Assembly (NCBI GenBank): GCA_003142815.1
Contig: PLNP01000055.1
Location: forward strand, 129,560 to 164,590
DNA: 35,031 bases
Source: Rhodanobacteraceae bacterium
GTDB taxonomy: Bacteria > Pseudomonadota > Gammaproteobacteria > Xanthomonadales > Rhodanobacteraceae
Direction: 5' to 3'
Shown here in pieces: positions 1-9,070 of the stretch (its first letter is position 1; the number at the start of each line of letters is the position of its first letter). A model generated the notes under the pieces. The model was not told the origin of the DNA, ran no database searches, and saw nothing but the letters and a program-made list of their open reading frames with translations. Made by a program: the position numbers and the translations under genes.

Positions 1-658
1 CGCTCATCACGGTGCGCACGTCGGCGAAGTCGACGTTGATCAGGCCCGGACGGGTGATCAGATCCGCGATGCCTTGCACCGCGCCGAGCAACACATCGTT
101 GGCCTGCTTGAACGCCGACAACAGGGTCACGTCGCGACCGAGCACGGTCAGCAGCTTCTCGTTCGGCACCGTGATCAGCGAGTCGCAGTACTGGCCGAGA
201 TCCTCGATGCCCTTCAGCGCGACCTGCATGCGCCGGCGCCCCTCGAACGGGAACGGCTTGGTCACAACCGCGACGGTCAGGATACCCATCTCCTTGGCGA
301 GCTGCGCCACGACCGGTGCCGCGCCGGTGCCGGTGCCGCCGCCCATGCCGCAGGTGATGAACGCCATGTCAGCGCCGGTCAGGAGTTCCACGATGCGCTC
401 ACGATCCTCGAGCGCGGCCTGGCGGCCGACCTCGGGGTTGGCGCCCGCGCCGAGGCCCTTGGTCACGTTCGCGCCGAGCTGCAGGGTGAACTTCGCCCCG
501 GTGCTCTTGAGTGCCTGCGCATCGGTGTTCGCGCAGATGAAGTCCACGCCTTCCACATTGGCCTGGACCATGTGGCTGACCGCATTGCCGCCGCCGCCAC
601 CCACACCGATCACCTTGATGACCGCATTCGGTGCCATTCTTTCGACAAGTTCGAACAT
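1..658 (-). CDS. ftsZ: FtsZ, cell division tubulin homologue (partial, C-terminus beyond window)
   Basis: FtsZ is the cytoplasmic GTPase that polymerises into the division ring. The visible part is the N-terminal 219 residues and starts [20 protein letters not shown]. It shows the glycine-rich nucleotide loop [13 protein letters not shown] near residue 20, the T3 region [14 protein letters not shown] near residue 70 and the tubulin signature [11 protein letters not shown] near residue 105. The start ATG at 658 is preceded by a strong GGAGG ribosome binding site about 9 nt upstream, unlike the overlapping genes before it. It is the last visible dcw gene, separated from ftsA by 288 nt that hold repeats and a candidate promoter, so it probably has extra transcription of its own. 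The 3' end lies outside the window. Confidence 0.97.
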   Translation of the reverse strand, partial: MFELVERMAPNAVIKVIGVGGGGGNAVSHMVQANVEGVDFICANTDAQALKSTGAKFTLQLGANVTKGLGAGANPEVGRQAALEDRERIVELLTGADMAFITCGMGGGTGTGAAPVVAQLAKEMGILTVAVVTKPFPFEGRRRMQVALKGIEDLGQYCDSLITVPNEKLLTVLGRDVTLLSAFKQANDVLLGAVQGIADLITRPGLINVDFADVRTVMS

Positions 659-696
659 TTTCCCATCCTCCGCAAATTGTTTATTTGTCTGGTTTT

Positions 697-725
697 CTTA
701 TCGTTCCCGAGTCCGTGACCGTCAT
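697..725 (-). promoter_or_regulatory. Candidate ftsZ promoter
   Basis: On the minus strand ATGACG (720-725) and GATAAG (697-702) are separated by exactly 17 nt. Each matches the sigma70 consensus at four of six positions. The predicted start near 690 would give a leader of about 30 nt before the ftsZ GGAGG site. Extra promoters just before ftsZ are common in dcw clusters. This is a motif match only. Confidence 0.4.
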
Positions 726-760
726 GGTCCGGCTCGTCCGGCGTCGGCTGGCGTGCCGAT

Positions 761-820
761 GCCATCGCGACCCTCTCGGCCGCATTGCGACCCTCTCGGT
801 CGCATTGCGACCATCTCGGT
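761..820. repeat. Three tandem 20-bp repeats between ftsA and ftsZ
   Basis: Three consecutive 20-bp units occur, of the type CGCATTGCGACCCTCTCGGT. The second and third differ at one base (CCC versus CCA); the first is a little more divergent (starts GCCATCGCGA and ends C). They lie upstream of the candidate ftsZ promoter, so copy number could affect the region feeding ftsZ. No protein is evident here. Confidence 0.85.
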
Positions 821-869
821 CGCTACGCGGCGCTTCCTGCGCCACGGTGTTGCGTTCAACCTTTCGATC

Positions 870-940
870 CGTCATTCCGGTGAAAGCCGGAATCCAGTTT
901 TTTTCCCGAAAGCTGGATCCCGGCTTTCGCCGGGATGACG
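870..940. repeat. Palindromic intergenic repeat, GTCATTCCGG...CCGGGATGAC type
   Basis: Two 28-bp arms (870-897 and 913-940) are near-perfect inverted copies: CGTCATTCCGGTGAAAGCC pairs with GGCTTTCGCCGGGATGACG. A 15-nt loop separates them. This form of dispersed hairpin is widespread in proteobacterial intergenic DNA. It begins 6 nt beyond the ftsA stop, so it would form a strong hairpin at the 3' end of the ftsA message. It could attenuate or stabilise upstream dcw mRNA; no T-tract suggests a true terminator. Confidence 0.9.
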
Positions 941-946
941 GCTTCC

Positions 947-2182
947 TTAGAACTCTCCCTTGAACCAAGTGGATACCCGGCCCCACAGCCCGCCAACCGC
1001 CGACACACCGCCCGTAGGCGCCAAGCGCGCGCCATCGCGGCGGCTGCCATAAAGAAGCAGACCGACGCCGGTCGCCTGCATCGGATTGGCGACGACGTCG
1101 GCGAGGCCGGTCACATGCTGCGGCGTGCCGAGGCGCACCGGCATGTGGAACAGTTCCTCGGCGAGATCCAGCGCGCCTTCCATGCGCGCGGCGCCGCCGG
1201 TCAGCACAATGCCGGCACGCACCAGTTCCTCGCGGCCGCTGCGGCGCAGGTCCGCCTGCACCATCTCGAATATTTCCTCGTAGCGCGGCTGCACCGCCTC
1301 GGCGAGGTTCTGGCGCGCGAGCCGGCGCGGCGGACGGTCGCCAACGCTCGGCACCTGGATCGTTTCCTCGGCATGCGCGAGCTGGGCCAGCGCGCAGGCG
1401 TAGCGGACTTTCAGTTCCTCCGCGTGCGCAGTCGGCGTGCGCATCAGGTGCGCGATGTCGCTGGTCACCTGGTCTCCGCCGATCGCCAGCGAGGTCGTGT
1501 GGCGCAGCGCGCCGCCGGTGTAGATCGCGATGTCGGTGGTGCCGGCGCCGATGTCGACCATGCACACGCCGAGCTCGCGCTCGTCTTCGGTCAAGACCGC
1601 GCGCGCCGAGGCCACCGCGGCCGGCAGCAACTCGTCGACCTGTAGGCCGCAGCGGTTGATGCACTTGGTGATGTTCTGGATCGCGCTGGCCGCGCCGGTG
1701 ACCAGGTGCACGTTCGCCTCCAGGCGCACGCCGGACATGCCGACTGGGTGGCGGATGCCTTCCTGGCCGTCGATCAGGTATTCCTGCGGCTCGCGGTAGA
1801 GCACGCTGCGGTCGGCCGGGATCGCGATCGCGCAGGCCGAGGTCAGCACCGCGTCCAGATCGCCGGCGCTGACCTCGCGGTCGCGGATCGGCACGGTACC
1901 GTGCGAGTTTTCATCCTTGATATGGTTGCCCGAGATCGACGCGTACACCGAACGGATCTGGCAGCCGGCCATGAGTTCAGCTTCCTCGATCGCGCGCTGG
2001 ATCGAGTGCACGGTCGACTCGATATCGACGACCACGCCACGCTTGAGGCCGTGCGCCGGGTGCGAGCCGATGCCGATGATCTCGACCGCCTCGCCTGGCG
2101 TGTGTTCGCCGACGATCGCGACGATCTTCGAGGTGCCGACATCGAGACCGACGATCAGGTTTTTTTCGCTCTTGCGGTTCAT
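947..2182 (-). CDS. ftsA: FtsA, actin-like FtsZ membrane anchor
   Basis: FtsA tethers FtsZ filaments to the inner membrane and recruits later division proteins. The 411-residue product has the actin-type phosphate loop LDVGTSKIVAIVG near residue 14, the second phosphate motif VDIGAGTTDIAIYTGG near residue 210 and the adenosine motif VLTGGAARMEG near residue 335. It ends in the amphipathic membrane-targeting helix GLWGRVSTWFKGEF. Length fits the family (about 420). The ATG overlaps the ftsQ stop (ATGA) and has no clear ribosome binding site, so translation is probably coupled to ftsQ. The upstream DNA that encodes the ftsQ tail is a heptamer repeat array, so the start of ftsA lies only about 10 nt from repetitive DNA. 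Confidence 0.97.
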   Translation of the reverse strand: MNRKSEKNLIVGLDVGTSKIVAIVGEHTPGEAVEIIGIGSHPAHGLKRGVVVDIESTVHSIQRAIEEAELMAGCQIRSVYASISGNHIKDENSHGTVPIRDREVSAGDLDAVLTSACAIAIPADRSVLYREPQEYLIDGQEGIRHPVGMSGVRLEANVHLVTGAASAIQNITKCINRCGLQVDELLPAAVASARAVLTEDERELGVCMVDIGAGTTDIAIYTGGALRHTTSLAIGGDQVTSDIAHLMRTPTAHAEELKVRYACALAQLAHAEETIQVPSVGDRPPRRLARQNLAEAVQPRYEEIFEMVQADLRRSGREELVRAGIVLTGGAARMEGALDLAEELFHMPVRLGTPQHVTGLADVVANPMQATGVGLLLYGSRRDGARLAPTGGVSAVGGLWGRVSTWFKGEF

Positions 2183-3036
2183 GTGGTGAAAGCCGGGATT
2201 CGGGATTCGGGATTCGGGATTCGGGAAAAGCGGGAAGCGGGTCCGGGCGGGGCTTTACCGAATCCAGAATCCCGAATCCCGAATCCCACGCGCCGCGGCG
2301 CAAGCACCGGCGCAGGAGGTGACGCCTCGGTCGATGCGCTCTGCCAACGCATCGCAAAGCCATTCTCGTAGCGCAGGTCGATGTACGCGGGCGGCTCCGG
2401 ATGCGCGTCGACCAGGCTCGGCCATACATCGAGGAAACGCGCCAGATGCTGCTTCGCATTGTCGCGACCGATCTCGATGACCGCGCCGGACGCAAGGTTG
2501 AGTTTCCAGCCGCCACGCGAGGACAACGTGACTGCGTCGATCACCATGCCGCTACCGGAAAATTCCTTGACGCAATCGGCATAGAACTGGAGCACGTCGC
2601 CGAGGCGGTCGTCGGGGCCGCTGAGTTGCGGCAATCCCTGCAACCCATTCGTGCCGGCGATCGTGAACAACTCGCCACGCCGGCTGACCAGGCGATCGGC
2701 ACCCCAGCGCGCATAGGGCTGGCGTTCATAGATGATGAGATCGATCGTATCGGGCCAGCGTTTGCGCGCTTCGGCGCGTTCCACCCAGGCCAGCTTGGCG
2801 ACCGCATCGCGAACCTCGTCGAGCTTGATCGCGAAGAAGCCGTTGCCGAGCAGCGGCTGCGTCGCGGCGCGAATCTGTTCGGCGCTGACATGGTTGAATT
2901 CCGCGCGCACGTCGAGCTTGCTAACCGGCCAGCGATCGCCCGCGAACCAGCCGTTGAGGACGCCGACGAATGGCAGCACGACCAGGGTCAGCGCGATGGT
3001 CCAGGCGAGCAGCTTGAGGAGGAAGCCACTCTTCAT
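2179..3036 (-). CDS. ftsQ: FtsQ, divisome scaffold protein, with repeat-encoded C-terminal tail
   Basis: FtsQ is a bitopic inner-membrane protein linking the cytoplasmic ring to FtsL/FtsB and FtsW/FtsI. The 286-residue product starts [20 protein letters not shown], with a membrane segment at about residues 7-29. A POTRA domain follows ([20 protein letters not shown]) and then the beta domain, which includes [28 protein letters not shown] split over the usual FtsQ positions. The conserved part ends near residue 238 ([14 protein letters not shown]). From about residue 250 to 286 the protein is encoded by an inverted heptamer repeat, giving [12 protein letters not shown] and [11 protein letters not shown]. 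The ATG overlaps the ddlB stop (ATGA) and the stop overlaps ftsA (ATGA), so the frame was kept despite the repeat. Confidence 0.95.
   Translation of the reverse strand: MKSGFLLKLLAWTIALTLVVLPFVGVLNGWFAGDRWPVSKLDVRAEFNHVSAEQIRAATQPLLGNGFFAIKLDEVRDAVAKLAWVERAEARKRWPDTIDLIIYERQPYARWGADRLVSRRGELFTIAGTNGLQGLPQLSGPDDRLGDVLQFYADCVKEFSGSGMVIDAVTLSSRGGWKLNLASGAVIEIGRDNAKQHLARFLDVWPSLVDAHPEPPAYIDLRYENGFAMRWQSASTEASPPAPVLAPRRVGFGIRDSGFGKAPPGPASRFSRIPNPESRIPAFTT
2193..2287. repeat. Inverted heptamer array (GGGATTC) inside the 3' end of ftsQ
   Basis: The left arm (2193-2226) contains four to five GGGATTC heptamers and the right arm (2258-2287) their reverse complement GAATCCC. About 30 nt of GC-rich sequence separates them. 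The whole element is translated in frame as the FtsQ tail. The same heptamer occurs in murE (11685-11716) and between nrdR and glyA (30024-30174). Confidence 0.93.
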
Positions 3037-4193
3037 GGGGTGCTCCGACCGGAATCGCGGGAACCGGTAGCCGGTAGCCGGGCGCCGGAAGAGCCGGCGC
3101 GCGCATTTCCAGCTACCGACTCCCGGTTCCCGGCTCCCATCTCTCGGTCGAAGCTCGTCTCCAGCACGCGCCAACACAAGGTCTCGAAATCGATGCCGAC
3201 CGTACCTGCGGCCTTCGGCACCAGCGAGTGGCTGGTCATGCCCGGCGCGGTGTTCACTTCGAGCAGGAAATTACGGCCCTCGTGGTCGCGCATCACGTCG
3301 ACGCGACCCCAGCCGGCGCAGCCGACCGCGTCGAACGCGGCCAGCGCGAGCGCGCGCAGTTCGGCTTCGGCCGCACCATCGAGGCCGGGGCAGAGATACT
3401 GGGTGTCTTCCGCGACGTATTTCGCGTGATAGTCGTAGAACGTGCCCTTCGGCACGATGCGGATCGACGGCAGCGCCTCGCGACCGAGCACGGCGACCGT
3501 GAGTTCGTCGCCCTCGATGAGTTCCTCGACCAGCAGATCGCCCGGATAGCGCGCCGCGAGTTCCGCCGCCGCAGCGAGGTCTTCTTCGCGATGCACACGG
3601 GTGACGCCGACGCTCGACCCTTCGCAGGCAGGCTTCACGATCACCGGCAGGCCGATCTTCGCGGCGGCCGCATGCACATCGACGCCATCGCTGTTCCTTC
3701 CCCCGCCTGCGACGGCACGTCCCGCTGTTCCTTCCCCTGCGAAGTGGGGGAAGGTGTCCGCAGGACGGAAGGGGGCAAGCGCCGCAGCCGCGTGCGAATG
3801 CGTGCGCCCCTTGCGCAACGCGACGAAGCGCGGCGTCGGCAACCCTTGCGCAATCCAGACCTGCTTGGTGCGCACCTTGTCCATCGACAGCGCGGAACCG
3901 AGCACGCCCGAACCCGTGTACGGCACATGCAGCGAATCGAGCGCGCCCTGCAGCACGCCGTCCTCGCCGCCGCCATGCTGGCCATGCAAGATGTTGAATA
4001 CGCGCGCGTAGTGCCCGGCGCGGAGCGCATCGAGCAACGCCGGAATGCCATCGACCGCGTGCGCGTCGACGCCACGCGCGCGCAGTGCAGCCAGCACGTT
4101 GCGGCCCGAGTCGAGCGAGACTTCACGCTCGGCAGACTCGCCGCCCATGACGACAGCGACCCGACCGAATTCCCTGGCGTCGTTGATCTTCAC
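3033..4193 (-). CDS. ddlB: D-alanine--D-alanine ligase with two repeat-encoded insertions
   Basis: This enzyme makes D-Ala-D-Ala for UDP-MurNAc-pentapeptide using ATP in the cytoplasm. Family motifs are [17 protein letters not shown] near residue 15, [18 protein letters not shown] near 67, [18 protein letters not shown] near 181, the metal and substrate loop and [13 protein letters not shown] near 325. The GTG start at 4193 overlaps the murC stop (GTGA). The product is 386 residues, against about 305-320 for the family. The excess lies in two places: residues about 139-170, encoded by a CCTTCCCC/GGGGAAGG palindromic element placed just before the central ATP-grasp strand, and a tail from about residue 352 encoded by another repeat. 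Both keep the frame, and the stop overlaps ftsQ (ATGA). Confidence 0.95.
   Translation of the reverse strand: MKINDAREFGRVAVVMGGESAEREVSLDSGRNVLAALRARGVDAHAVDGIPALLDALRAGHYARVFNILHGQHGGGEDGVLQGALDSLHVPYTGSGVLGSALSMDKVRTKQVWIAQGLPTPRFVALRKGRTHSHAAAALAPFRPADTFPHFAGEGTAGRAVAGGGRNSDGVDVHAAAAKIGLPVIVKPACEGSSVGVTRVHREEDLAAAAELAARYPGDLLVEELIEGDELTVAVLGREALPSIRIVPKGTFYDYHAKYVAEDTQYLCPGLDGAAEAELRALALAAFDAVGCAGWGRVDVMRDHEGRNFLLEVNTAPGMTSHSLVPKAAGTVGIDFETLCWRVLETSFDREMGAGNRESVAGNARAGSSGARLPATGSRDSGRSTP
3058..3138. repeat. Inverted CCGGTAG/GGGAACC repeat encoding the DdlB tail
   Basis: The arm GGGAACCGGTAGCCGGTAGC (from 3058) is matched by an inverted arm ending CCCGGTTCCCGGCTCCC (3109-3138). The heptamer GGTAGCC is repeated within the left arm. 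The layout is the same as the GGGATTC elements but with a different heptamer. It is translated as the last 35 or so residues of DdlB and lies immediately before the ftsQ start. Confidence 0.8.
3690..3776. repeat. CCTTCCCC...GGGGAAGG element inside ddlB
   Basis: Two direct copies of GCTGTTCCTTCCCC occur at 3690 and 3724. The second forms a hairpin, CCTTCCCC-TGCGAAGT-GGGGGAAGG, followed by TGTCCGCAGGACGGAAGGGGG. Related copies are seen at 26021-26150, in ribD (28638-28730) and near 34968-35005. Here it is read in frame and adds about 30 residues to DdlB. Confidence 0.85.
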
Positions 4194-5635
4194 GGCTTGT
4201 GGGTCTCCATGCGCAGGTGTCCGCTTGCGGCGATTTCGGCGGTCGCCGCACCAATATCGCCGGCACCGAGCAGCAGCAGCAGATCGCCGTCGCGCAGCAA
4301 CGGCGACAATGCATCGCGCAAATCGCGCGGATGGTCGACAAGGACCGGGTCGACCTTGCCGCGCGCGCGTACCGCACGCGCGAGCGCGCGGCCATCGGCG
4401 TTCGCGAGCGGCGCCTCGCCGGCCGGATAGACGTCCGTCAGCACCAGCACATCGGTCTCGGCGAGCACGTTCGCGAAGTCGTCGAGCAGGTCGCGCGTGC
4501 GCGAGTAGCGGTGCGGCTGGAACGCAACGACGAGACGGCGCTCCGGCCAGCCCGTGCGCGCGGCGGCGAACACCGCGGCAAGTTCGCGCGGATGATGGCC
4601 GTAGTCGTCGACCAGCAGCGCGGTTCCCTTGTCGAGCGCGAGTTCGCCGCGCAATTGGAAGCGCCGCCCGACGCCCTGGAATTTCGCCAGCGCGCGCTGC
4701 ATCGCGTCCGCTGGAACGCCGAGCTGCCAGCCGACTGCGCAGGCAGCGAGCGCGTTCAGCACGTTGTGGCGTCCGGGCAGGTTCAAGGTGAACGCCACGG
4801 CTGGGCCGCCCTCGGGAAGATGCAGGGTGAACGCGGTCGAGCTGCCGGTCTGGCACAGGTTCGACGCGCGCAAGTCGGCCGCCGTGTCGATGCCGTAGGT
4901 CAGCACACGCCGATTCGTCTCGCGTGCGAGCGCGGCGACTTCGTCGTCATCGACGCAGAGCACGGCGACGCCATAGAACGGCAACCGATGCAGGAAATCG
5001 CGGAACGCCTTCTTGACGTGTTCGAAGTCGCCGTCGTAGTTTTCGAGATGGTCGGCGTCGATATTGGTGACGATCGCGATAACCGGCGACAACAGCAGGA
5101 ACGAGCCGTCCGACTCGTCGGCTTCGGCGACCAGATACTCGCCGGTACCGAGGCGCGCATTCGCGCCGGCCGCGATCAGCTGGCCGCCGATCACGAACGT
5201 CGGATCGAGGCCGGCCTCGGCGAGCACACTCGCGGTCAGACTCGTCGTGGTGGTCTTGCCGTGGGTGCCGGCGACCGCGATGCCACGACGGAAACGCATC
5301 AGCTCGCCCAGCATCTCGGCGCGCGGCACGACCGGGATGCGACGTTCGCGTGCGGCGACTAGCTCGGGGTTGTCCGACTTGATCGCGCTCGACACGACCA
5401 GCACGTCGGCGTCGGCGACGTTGGCCGCGTCGTGGCCGTGGTCAATGCGCGCGCCGAGTCCGGCGAGGCGGCGCGTGGTCGCGTTGTCGGCCTTGTCCGA
5501 ACCCGACACCGAATAACCGAGATTGCACAGCACCTCGGCGATGCCGCTCATGCCGACGCCGCCGATGCCAACGAAATGCACGCGACGGAAGTCCTGCATG
5601 ATGTCGCCATGCTGCTTGAGGCGGACCAGCGTCAT
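4190..5635 (-). CDS. murC: UDP-N-acetylmuramate--L-alanine ligase
   Basis: MurC adds L-Ala to UDP-MurNAc with ATP, the first step of the peptide stem, in the cytoplasm. The 481-residue product has the N-terminal UDP-binding motif [17 protein letters not shown] near residue 20, the Mur ligase P-loop [12 protein letters not shown] near 120, [10 protein letters not shown] near 183, and the C-terminal [13 protein letters not shown] and [12 protein letters not shown] near 350-380. Length matches the family (about 490). The ATG at 5635 overlaps the murG stop as ATGA, the pattern of the neighbours. A second in-frame ATG at 5599 ([14 protein letters not shown]) is closer to the usual N-terminus and is the alternative start. 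The stop overlaps the GTG of ddlB. Confidence 0.97.
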   Translation of the reverse strand: MTLVRLKQHGDIMQDFRRVHFVGIGGVGMSGIAEVLCNLGYSVSGSDKADNATTRRLAGLGARIDHGHDAANVADADVLVVSSAIKSDNPELVAARERRIPVVPRAEMLGELMRFRRGIAVAGTHGKTTTTSLTASVLAEAGLDPTFVIGGQLIAAGANARLGTGEYLVAEADESDGSFLLLSPVIAIVTNIDADHLENYDGDFEHVKKAFRDFLHRLPFYGVAVLCVDDDEVAALARETNRRVLTYGIDTAADLRASNLCQTGSSTAFTLHLPEGGPAVAFTLNLPGRHNVLNALAACAVGWQLGVPADAMQRALAKFQGVGRRFQLRGELALDKGTALLVDDYGHHPRELAAVFAAARTGWPERRLVVAFQPHRYSRTRDLLDDFANVLAETDVLVLTDVYPAGEAPLANADGRALARAVRARGKVDPVLVDHPRDLRDALSPLLRDGDLLLLLGAGDIGAATAEIAASGHLRMETHKP

Positions 5636-6732
5636 GCCGCGACCTCCAGACAGACGTCGGCAATGCGCCGTGCCGCATCGGGTTTGGCCTGCGTGCGCGC
5701 GGCCTCGGCCATCTTCACCAGTTGCGTGCGGTCGCCGATTTCCTCGAACGCGATGCCGAGGCGTTTGACGAAATCGTCGCCCTCGGCGACCAGGCGCGCC
5801 GCACCGGCCGCGACCATCGCCTCGGCATTGCGAGTCTGGTGGTCGTCGACCGCGTGCGGATACGGCACCAGGATCGCCGGCACGCCGGCTGCGGCGAGTT
5901 CGGCCAAGGTCAACGCACCAGCGCGACAGATCGCGAGGTCGGCCCAGGCGTACGACGCCGCCATGTCGTCCTCGAACGGCACGACGTCCGCCTCGATGCC
6001 CGCCGCGAGATAGGCCGCGCGCGCCTTGTCGAAATGTTTCGCGCCGCACTGGTGGCGTACGGCGACCGCGAGGCGACTGCCGCGGTGGCGCAGGACTTCC
6101 GGCAATGCGGCGTTGAGGCTTTGCGCGCCCTGGCTGCCGCCGAGCACGAGCAGGTGCAACGAACCTTCGCGACCGGCGTAGCGCGTTGCCGGCGCGGGCA
6201 GCGCGGCGATCGATGCGCGCACCGGATTGCCGACCCATTCTGCTTGCGCGAATGCATCCGGGAACCCCGTGAGCACGCGCTGCGCGAAGCGCGCGAGCAG
6301 GCGATTGGTCACGCCGGGAATGCGGTTCTGTTCGTGCACGACCAGCGGAATACGCGCGAGCCTTGCCGCGATCCCGCCGGGCGCGGCTGCATAGCCACCG
6401 AGCGCCAGCACGCTGCGCGGCGCGTGGCGCTTGAGCAACATGCGCGCTGCGAACACCGCACGCGCAAGGCGCAGCGGTGTGCGCACGAGCGTGCCGATAC
6501 CCTTGCCGCGCAGGCCGCCGATGTTGAGCGTCTCCAGCGGCACGCGCTGTTGTGGAACCAACCGCGTTTCCAGGCCGCCATCGGCGCCAAGCCAGACGAC
6601 TGGAACGTTGCGCTGGCTAAGTTCCTCGGCGACAGCCAGACCCGGGAAGATATGCCCGCCGGTGCCACCGGCCATGATCAGCACCGGTCGTTCGGTGTTG
6701 TTCTTGAGGACAATGGCTGCAGACGTGGTCAT
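5632..6732 (-). CDS. murG: UDP-GlcNAc:undecaprenyl-PP-MurNAc-pentapeptide GlcNAc transferase
   Basis: MurG converts lipid I to lipid II at the cytoplasmic face of the inner membrane. The product is 366 residues (family about 355). It has the first glycine loop [19 protein letters not shown] near residue 19, [14 protein letters not shown] near 105, [17 protein letters not shown] near 123, the third loop [13 protein letters not shown] near 195 and the donor-site motif [19 protein letters not shown] near 270. The stretch [14 protein letters not shown] follows the donor motif. The ATG at 6732 shares one base with the ftsW stop (TGATG) and the stop overlaps murC (ATGA). Confidence 0.97.
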   Translation of the reverse strand: MTTSAAIVLKNNTERPVLIMAGGTGGHIFPGLAVAEELSQRNVPVVWLGADGGLETRLVPQQRVPLETLNIGGLRGKGIGTLVRTPLRLARAVFAARMLLKRHAPRSVLALGGYAAAPGGIAARLARIPLVVHEQNRIPGVTNRLLARFAQRVLTGFPDAFAQAEWVGNPVRASIAALPAPATRYAGREGSLHLLVLGGSQGAQSLNAALPEVLRHRGSRLAVAVRHQCGAKHFDKARAAYLAAGIEADVVPFEDDMAASYAWADLAICRAGALTLAELAAAGVPAILVPYPHAVDDHQTRNAEAMVAAGAARLVAEGDDFVKRLGIAFEEIGDRTQLVKMAEAARTQAKPDAARRIADVCLEVAA

Positions 6733-7937
6733 CAGCGCACGTCCACGAGCTGGCGTTCCGCGATCACCTGCATCATCGCGTTGTCGGCGCGGCTGACCTC
6801 GTAGCTGACGCGAATGAGCAAGCCGATCATCGCGCAGGTCATCATCACGCTCGATCCGCCCGAGGAGATCAGCGGCAGGGTCAGGCCCTTGGTCGGCAGC
6901 ACGCCAAGATTCACACCGATCGAAACCAGCGCCTGCAACGCGATCATCATCGACACACCGAACGCGCAATAGCCGGCGAAACGTTGACCTTGCTCGACCG
7001 CACGCAGACCGAGCACGAAGCCGCGCCCGACCAGCCATGCGAACAACGCGAGCACGAGCACAATGCCGGCAAGGCCAAGTTCCTCGGCAACCACCGCGAG
7101 GATGAAGTCGGTGTGCGCCTCGGGAAGATAGAAGAGTTTCTGCACCGAGGCGCCGAGACCGACACCGAGCCATTCGCCGCGACCGATCGCGATCAGAGCC
7201 TGGGTCAGCTGGAACCCATCCTTGAACGGGTCGGCCCACGGATCGAGGAACGAGGTCAGGCGCTTGACGCGGTAATCCTGGCTGAAAGCGACCCATGCCA
7301 ACCCCGGGGCCACCAACGCGCCGAGCAACGCGAGGTTACGCACACGTGCGCCGCCGAGCCAGACCATGCCGATGGTGACTCCGAGCAGCAGGGTCGCCGA
7401 GCCGAAATCGGGCTGCACCAACAACATGCCGACCAGCACGCCCGCGATACCGAGCGGCTTGAATACACCGAACAGACTCGCCTGCACGTTTTCACGATGA
7501 CGCACGAGATAGCTCGCCATGTAGACGACGAGGATGAGTTTGACTGCCTCGACCGACTGGAATCCGAGGAAGCCGAGCCGGATCCAGCGGCGCGCGCCGT
7601 TGATGCGAATACCGAGCAATGGCACGAATACGGCCAGCAAGAGGACGACGCCGCCGAGCAGCAGCACGAGCGCATGACGTTCCAGCCAGGCGAGCTCGAT
7701 GCGCGCCATGACGACGCAAGCGGCGATGCCCAGCGCAAGGAAAACCAGGTGCCGATCGAGGTAGTAGAACTGCCCGACATGCTGGCCGTCGGCGACCGCG
7801 ATCGAACTGGAGGCGACCATGACTACGCCGAGACTGGCGAGGGTCAGCGCCGCGAGCACGAGGCTCAGGTCGTAACGCCCCGTCGCATCGCTGCGCCGCG
7901 TCGCCTGGGATCCCTCGTTGTAGTTGAACAGCAGCAT
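6732..7937 (-). CDS. ftsW: FtsW, SEDS-family septal peptidoglycan glycosyltransferase
   Basis: FtsW polymerises lipid II at the septum as partner of FtsI. The 401-residue product is highly hydrophobic with about ten membrane segments, beginning with LVLAALTLASLGVVMVASSS. It carries family landmarks ARRWIRLGFLGFQSVEAVKL near 125, VQPDFGSATLL near 185, GVGLGASVQKLFYLPEAHTD near 275 and the C-terminal LPLISSGGSSVMM. Most family members have a tyrosine or phenylalanine where this has the second S of ISSGGSS; this is a mild variation. The ATG at 7937 overlaps the mraY stop by one base (TGATG). murD would normally lie between mraY and ftsW, but there is no room for it. Confidence 0.97.
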   Translation of the reverse strand: MLLFNYNEGSQATRRSDATGRYDLSLVLAALTLASLGVVMVASSSIAVADGQHVGQFYYLDRHLVFLALGIAACVVMARIELAWLERHALVLLLGGVVLLLAVFVPLLGIRINGARRWIRLGFLGFQSVEAVKLILVVYMASYLVRHRENVQASLFGVFKPLGIAGVLVGMLLVQPDFGSATLLLGVTIGMVWLGGARVRNLALLGALVAPGLAWVAFSQDYRVKRLTSFLDPWADPFKDGFQLTQALIAIGRGEWLGVGLGASVQKLFYLPEAHTDFILAVVAEELGLAGIVLVLALFAWLVGRGFVLGLRAVEQGQRFAGYCAFGVSMMIALQALVSIGVNLGVLPTKGLTLPLISSGGSSVMMTCAMIGLLIRVSYEVSRADNAMMQVIAERQLVDVR

Positions 7938-9070
7938 CAGCGCACCTTCAACGTGGCCAGGCCAATCAGAACCAGCACGACGCTGATGATCCAGAAGCGC
8001 ACGATCACGCGCGGCTCCGGCCAACCTTTCAACTCGAAATGGTGATGGATTGGCGCCATCCGGAAGATGCGCTTGCCGGTCAGCTTGAAGCTCGCGACCT
8101 GCAGCATCACCGACGCGGTTTCCATCACGAACACGCCGCCCATGATCAGCAACACGACCTCCTGGCGCACGATCACCGCGACGCAGCCGAGCGCGGCACC
8201 GATCGCGAGCGCGCCGATATCGCCCATGAACACCTGCGCCGGATAGGTGTTGAACCAGAGGAAGCCCAGGCCCGCACCGGCCATCGCGCTGCAGAAGATC
8301 GCCAGTTCGCCGGCGCCCGGGATCGCCGGGATGCCGAGGTATTCCGAGAACACCTTGTTGCCCTCGAGATAGGCAAACACGCCGAGCGCGGCGGCGACCA
8401 GCACGCTCGGCATGATCGCGAGCCCGTCGAGGCCGTCGGTCAGGTTCACCGCGTTCGAGAAACCAACCACGATGAAGTAGGTGAGTCCGATGAACACCGC
8501 GGCACCGGCACCGGTCAGCCACGGCGCGGAGGCGGCGAAATCGGCGACTTGTCCGAGCGGCACCTGCGCATGCTTGATCAGTGGCAGGTAGAACGTGGTC
8601 GCGGCGGGCGTGTCGGCAGTGAAATACAGGAGCAACGCGACGCCGAGTCCGAACACCGACTGCCAGAAATACTTCCAGCGTGCAGGCAGACCGCCGCTGT
8701 CGCGCAGCACGAGTTTCTTGTAGTCGTCATAGAAGCCGATCGCGCCGAACGCGACAAGCACGCCGAGCACGAGCCAGACATATCGGTTGCGCAGATCGGC
8801 CCAGAGCAGGGTCGCCACCGCGATCGAGGCGATAATCAGCACGCCGCCCATCGTCGGCGTACCCGCCTTGGCCAGATGCGACTGCGGACCGTCGCTGCGG
8901 ATGACCTGACCGGCCTTGACCGCGGCGAGCTTGCGGATGATCGTGGGGCCGGCGAGCAACGAAACCGCGAGCGCGGTCAGCGTGCTCATGATCGCGCGGA
9001 AGGTCAGGTACTGGAACAGATGGAAACCGCTGATCCAGCCCTTCAGCAAGTCGGCAAGTTCAAGCAACAT
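7937..9070 (-). CDS. mraY: Phospho-MurNAc-pentapeptide translocase
   Basis: MraY transfers phospho-MurNAc-pentapeptide to undecaprenyl phosphate, making lipid I in the inner membrane. The 377-residue product has ten hydrophobic segments. Catalytic motifs are [11 protein letters not shown] near residue 72, FYDDYKKL near 115, the [13 protein letters not shown] loop near 200, [11 protein letters not shown] near 270 and the histidine motif [13 protein letters not shown] near 330. Length matches the family (360). The ATG at 9070 is chosen because GGAGG lies 8 nt upstream and because it gives the usual N-terminus MLLELADLL. The start overlaps the end of murF by 11 nt. Confidence 0.97.
   Translation of the reverse strand: MLLELADLLKGWISGFHLFQYLTFRAIMSTLTALAVSLLAGPTIIRKLAAVKAGQVIRSDGPQSHLAKAGTPTMGGVLIIASIAVATLLWADLRNRYVWLVLGVLVAFGAIGFYDDYKKLVLRDSGGLPARWKYFWQSVFGLGVALLLYFTADTPAATTFYLPLIKHAQVPLGQVADFAASAPWLTGAGAAVFIGLTYFIVVGFSNAVNLTDGLDGLAIMPSVLVAAALGVFAYLEGNKVFSEYLGIPAIPGAGELAIFCSAMAGAGLGFLWFNTYPAQVFMGDIGALAIGAALGCVAVIVRQEVVLLIMGGVFVMETASVMLQVASFKLTGKRIFRMAPIHHHFELKGWPEPRVIVRFWIISVVLVLIGLATLKVR

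Noticed and set aside
12-938. Long plus-strand open frames opposite ftsZ and its upstream spacer
   Set aside because: The sequence is low-complexity and unlike any family; the minus strand encodes a clear FtsZ with a proper ribosome site.
870-940. Insertion sequence or MITE ending next to ftsA
   Set aside because: The palindrome is only 71 bp, with no target duplication or transposase seen. It fits a dispersed hairpin repeat better.
3228-4430. A 400-codon plus-strand frame opposite ddlB
   Set aside because: Antisense shadow: the opposite strand carries all DdlB motifs, and this frame has no recognisable domain or start site.
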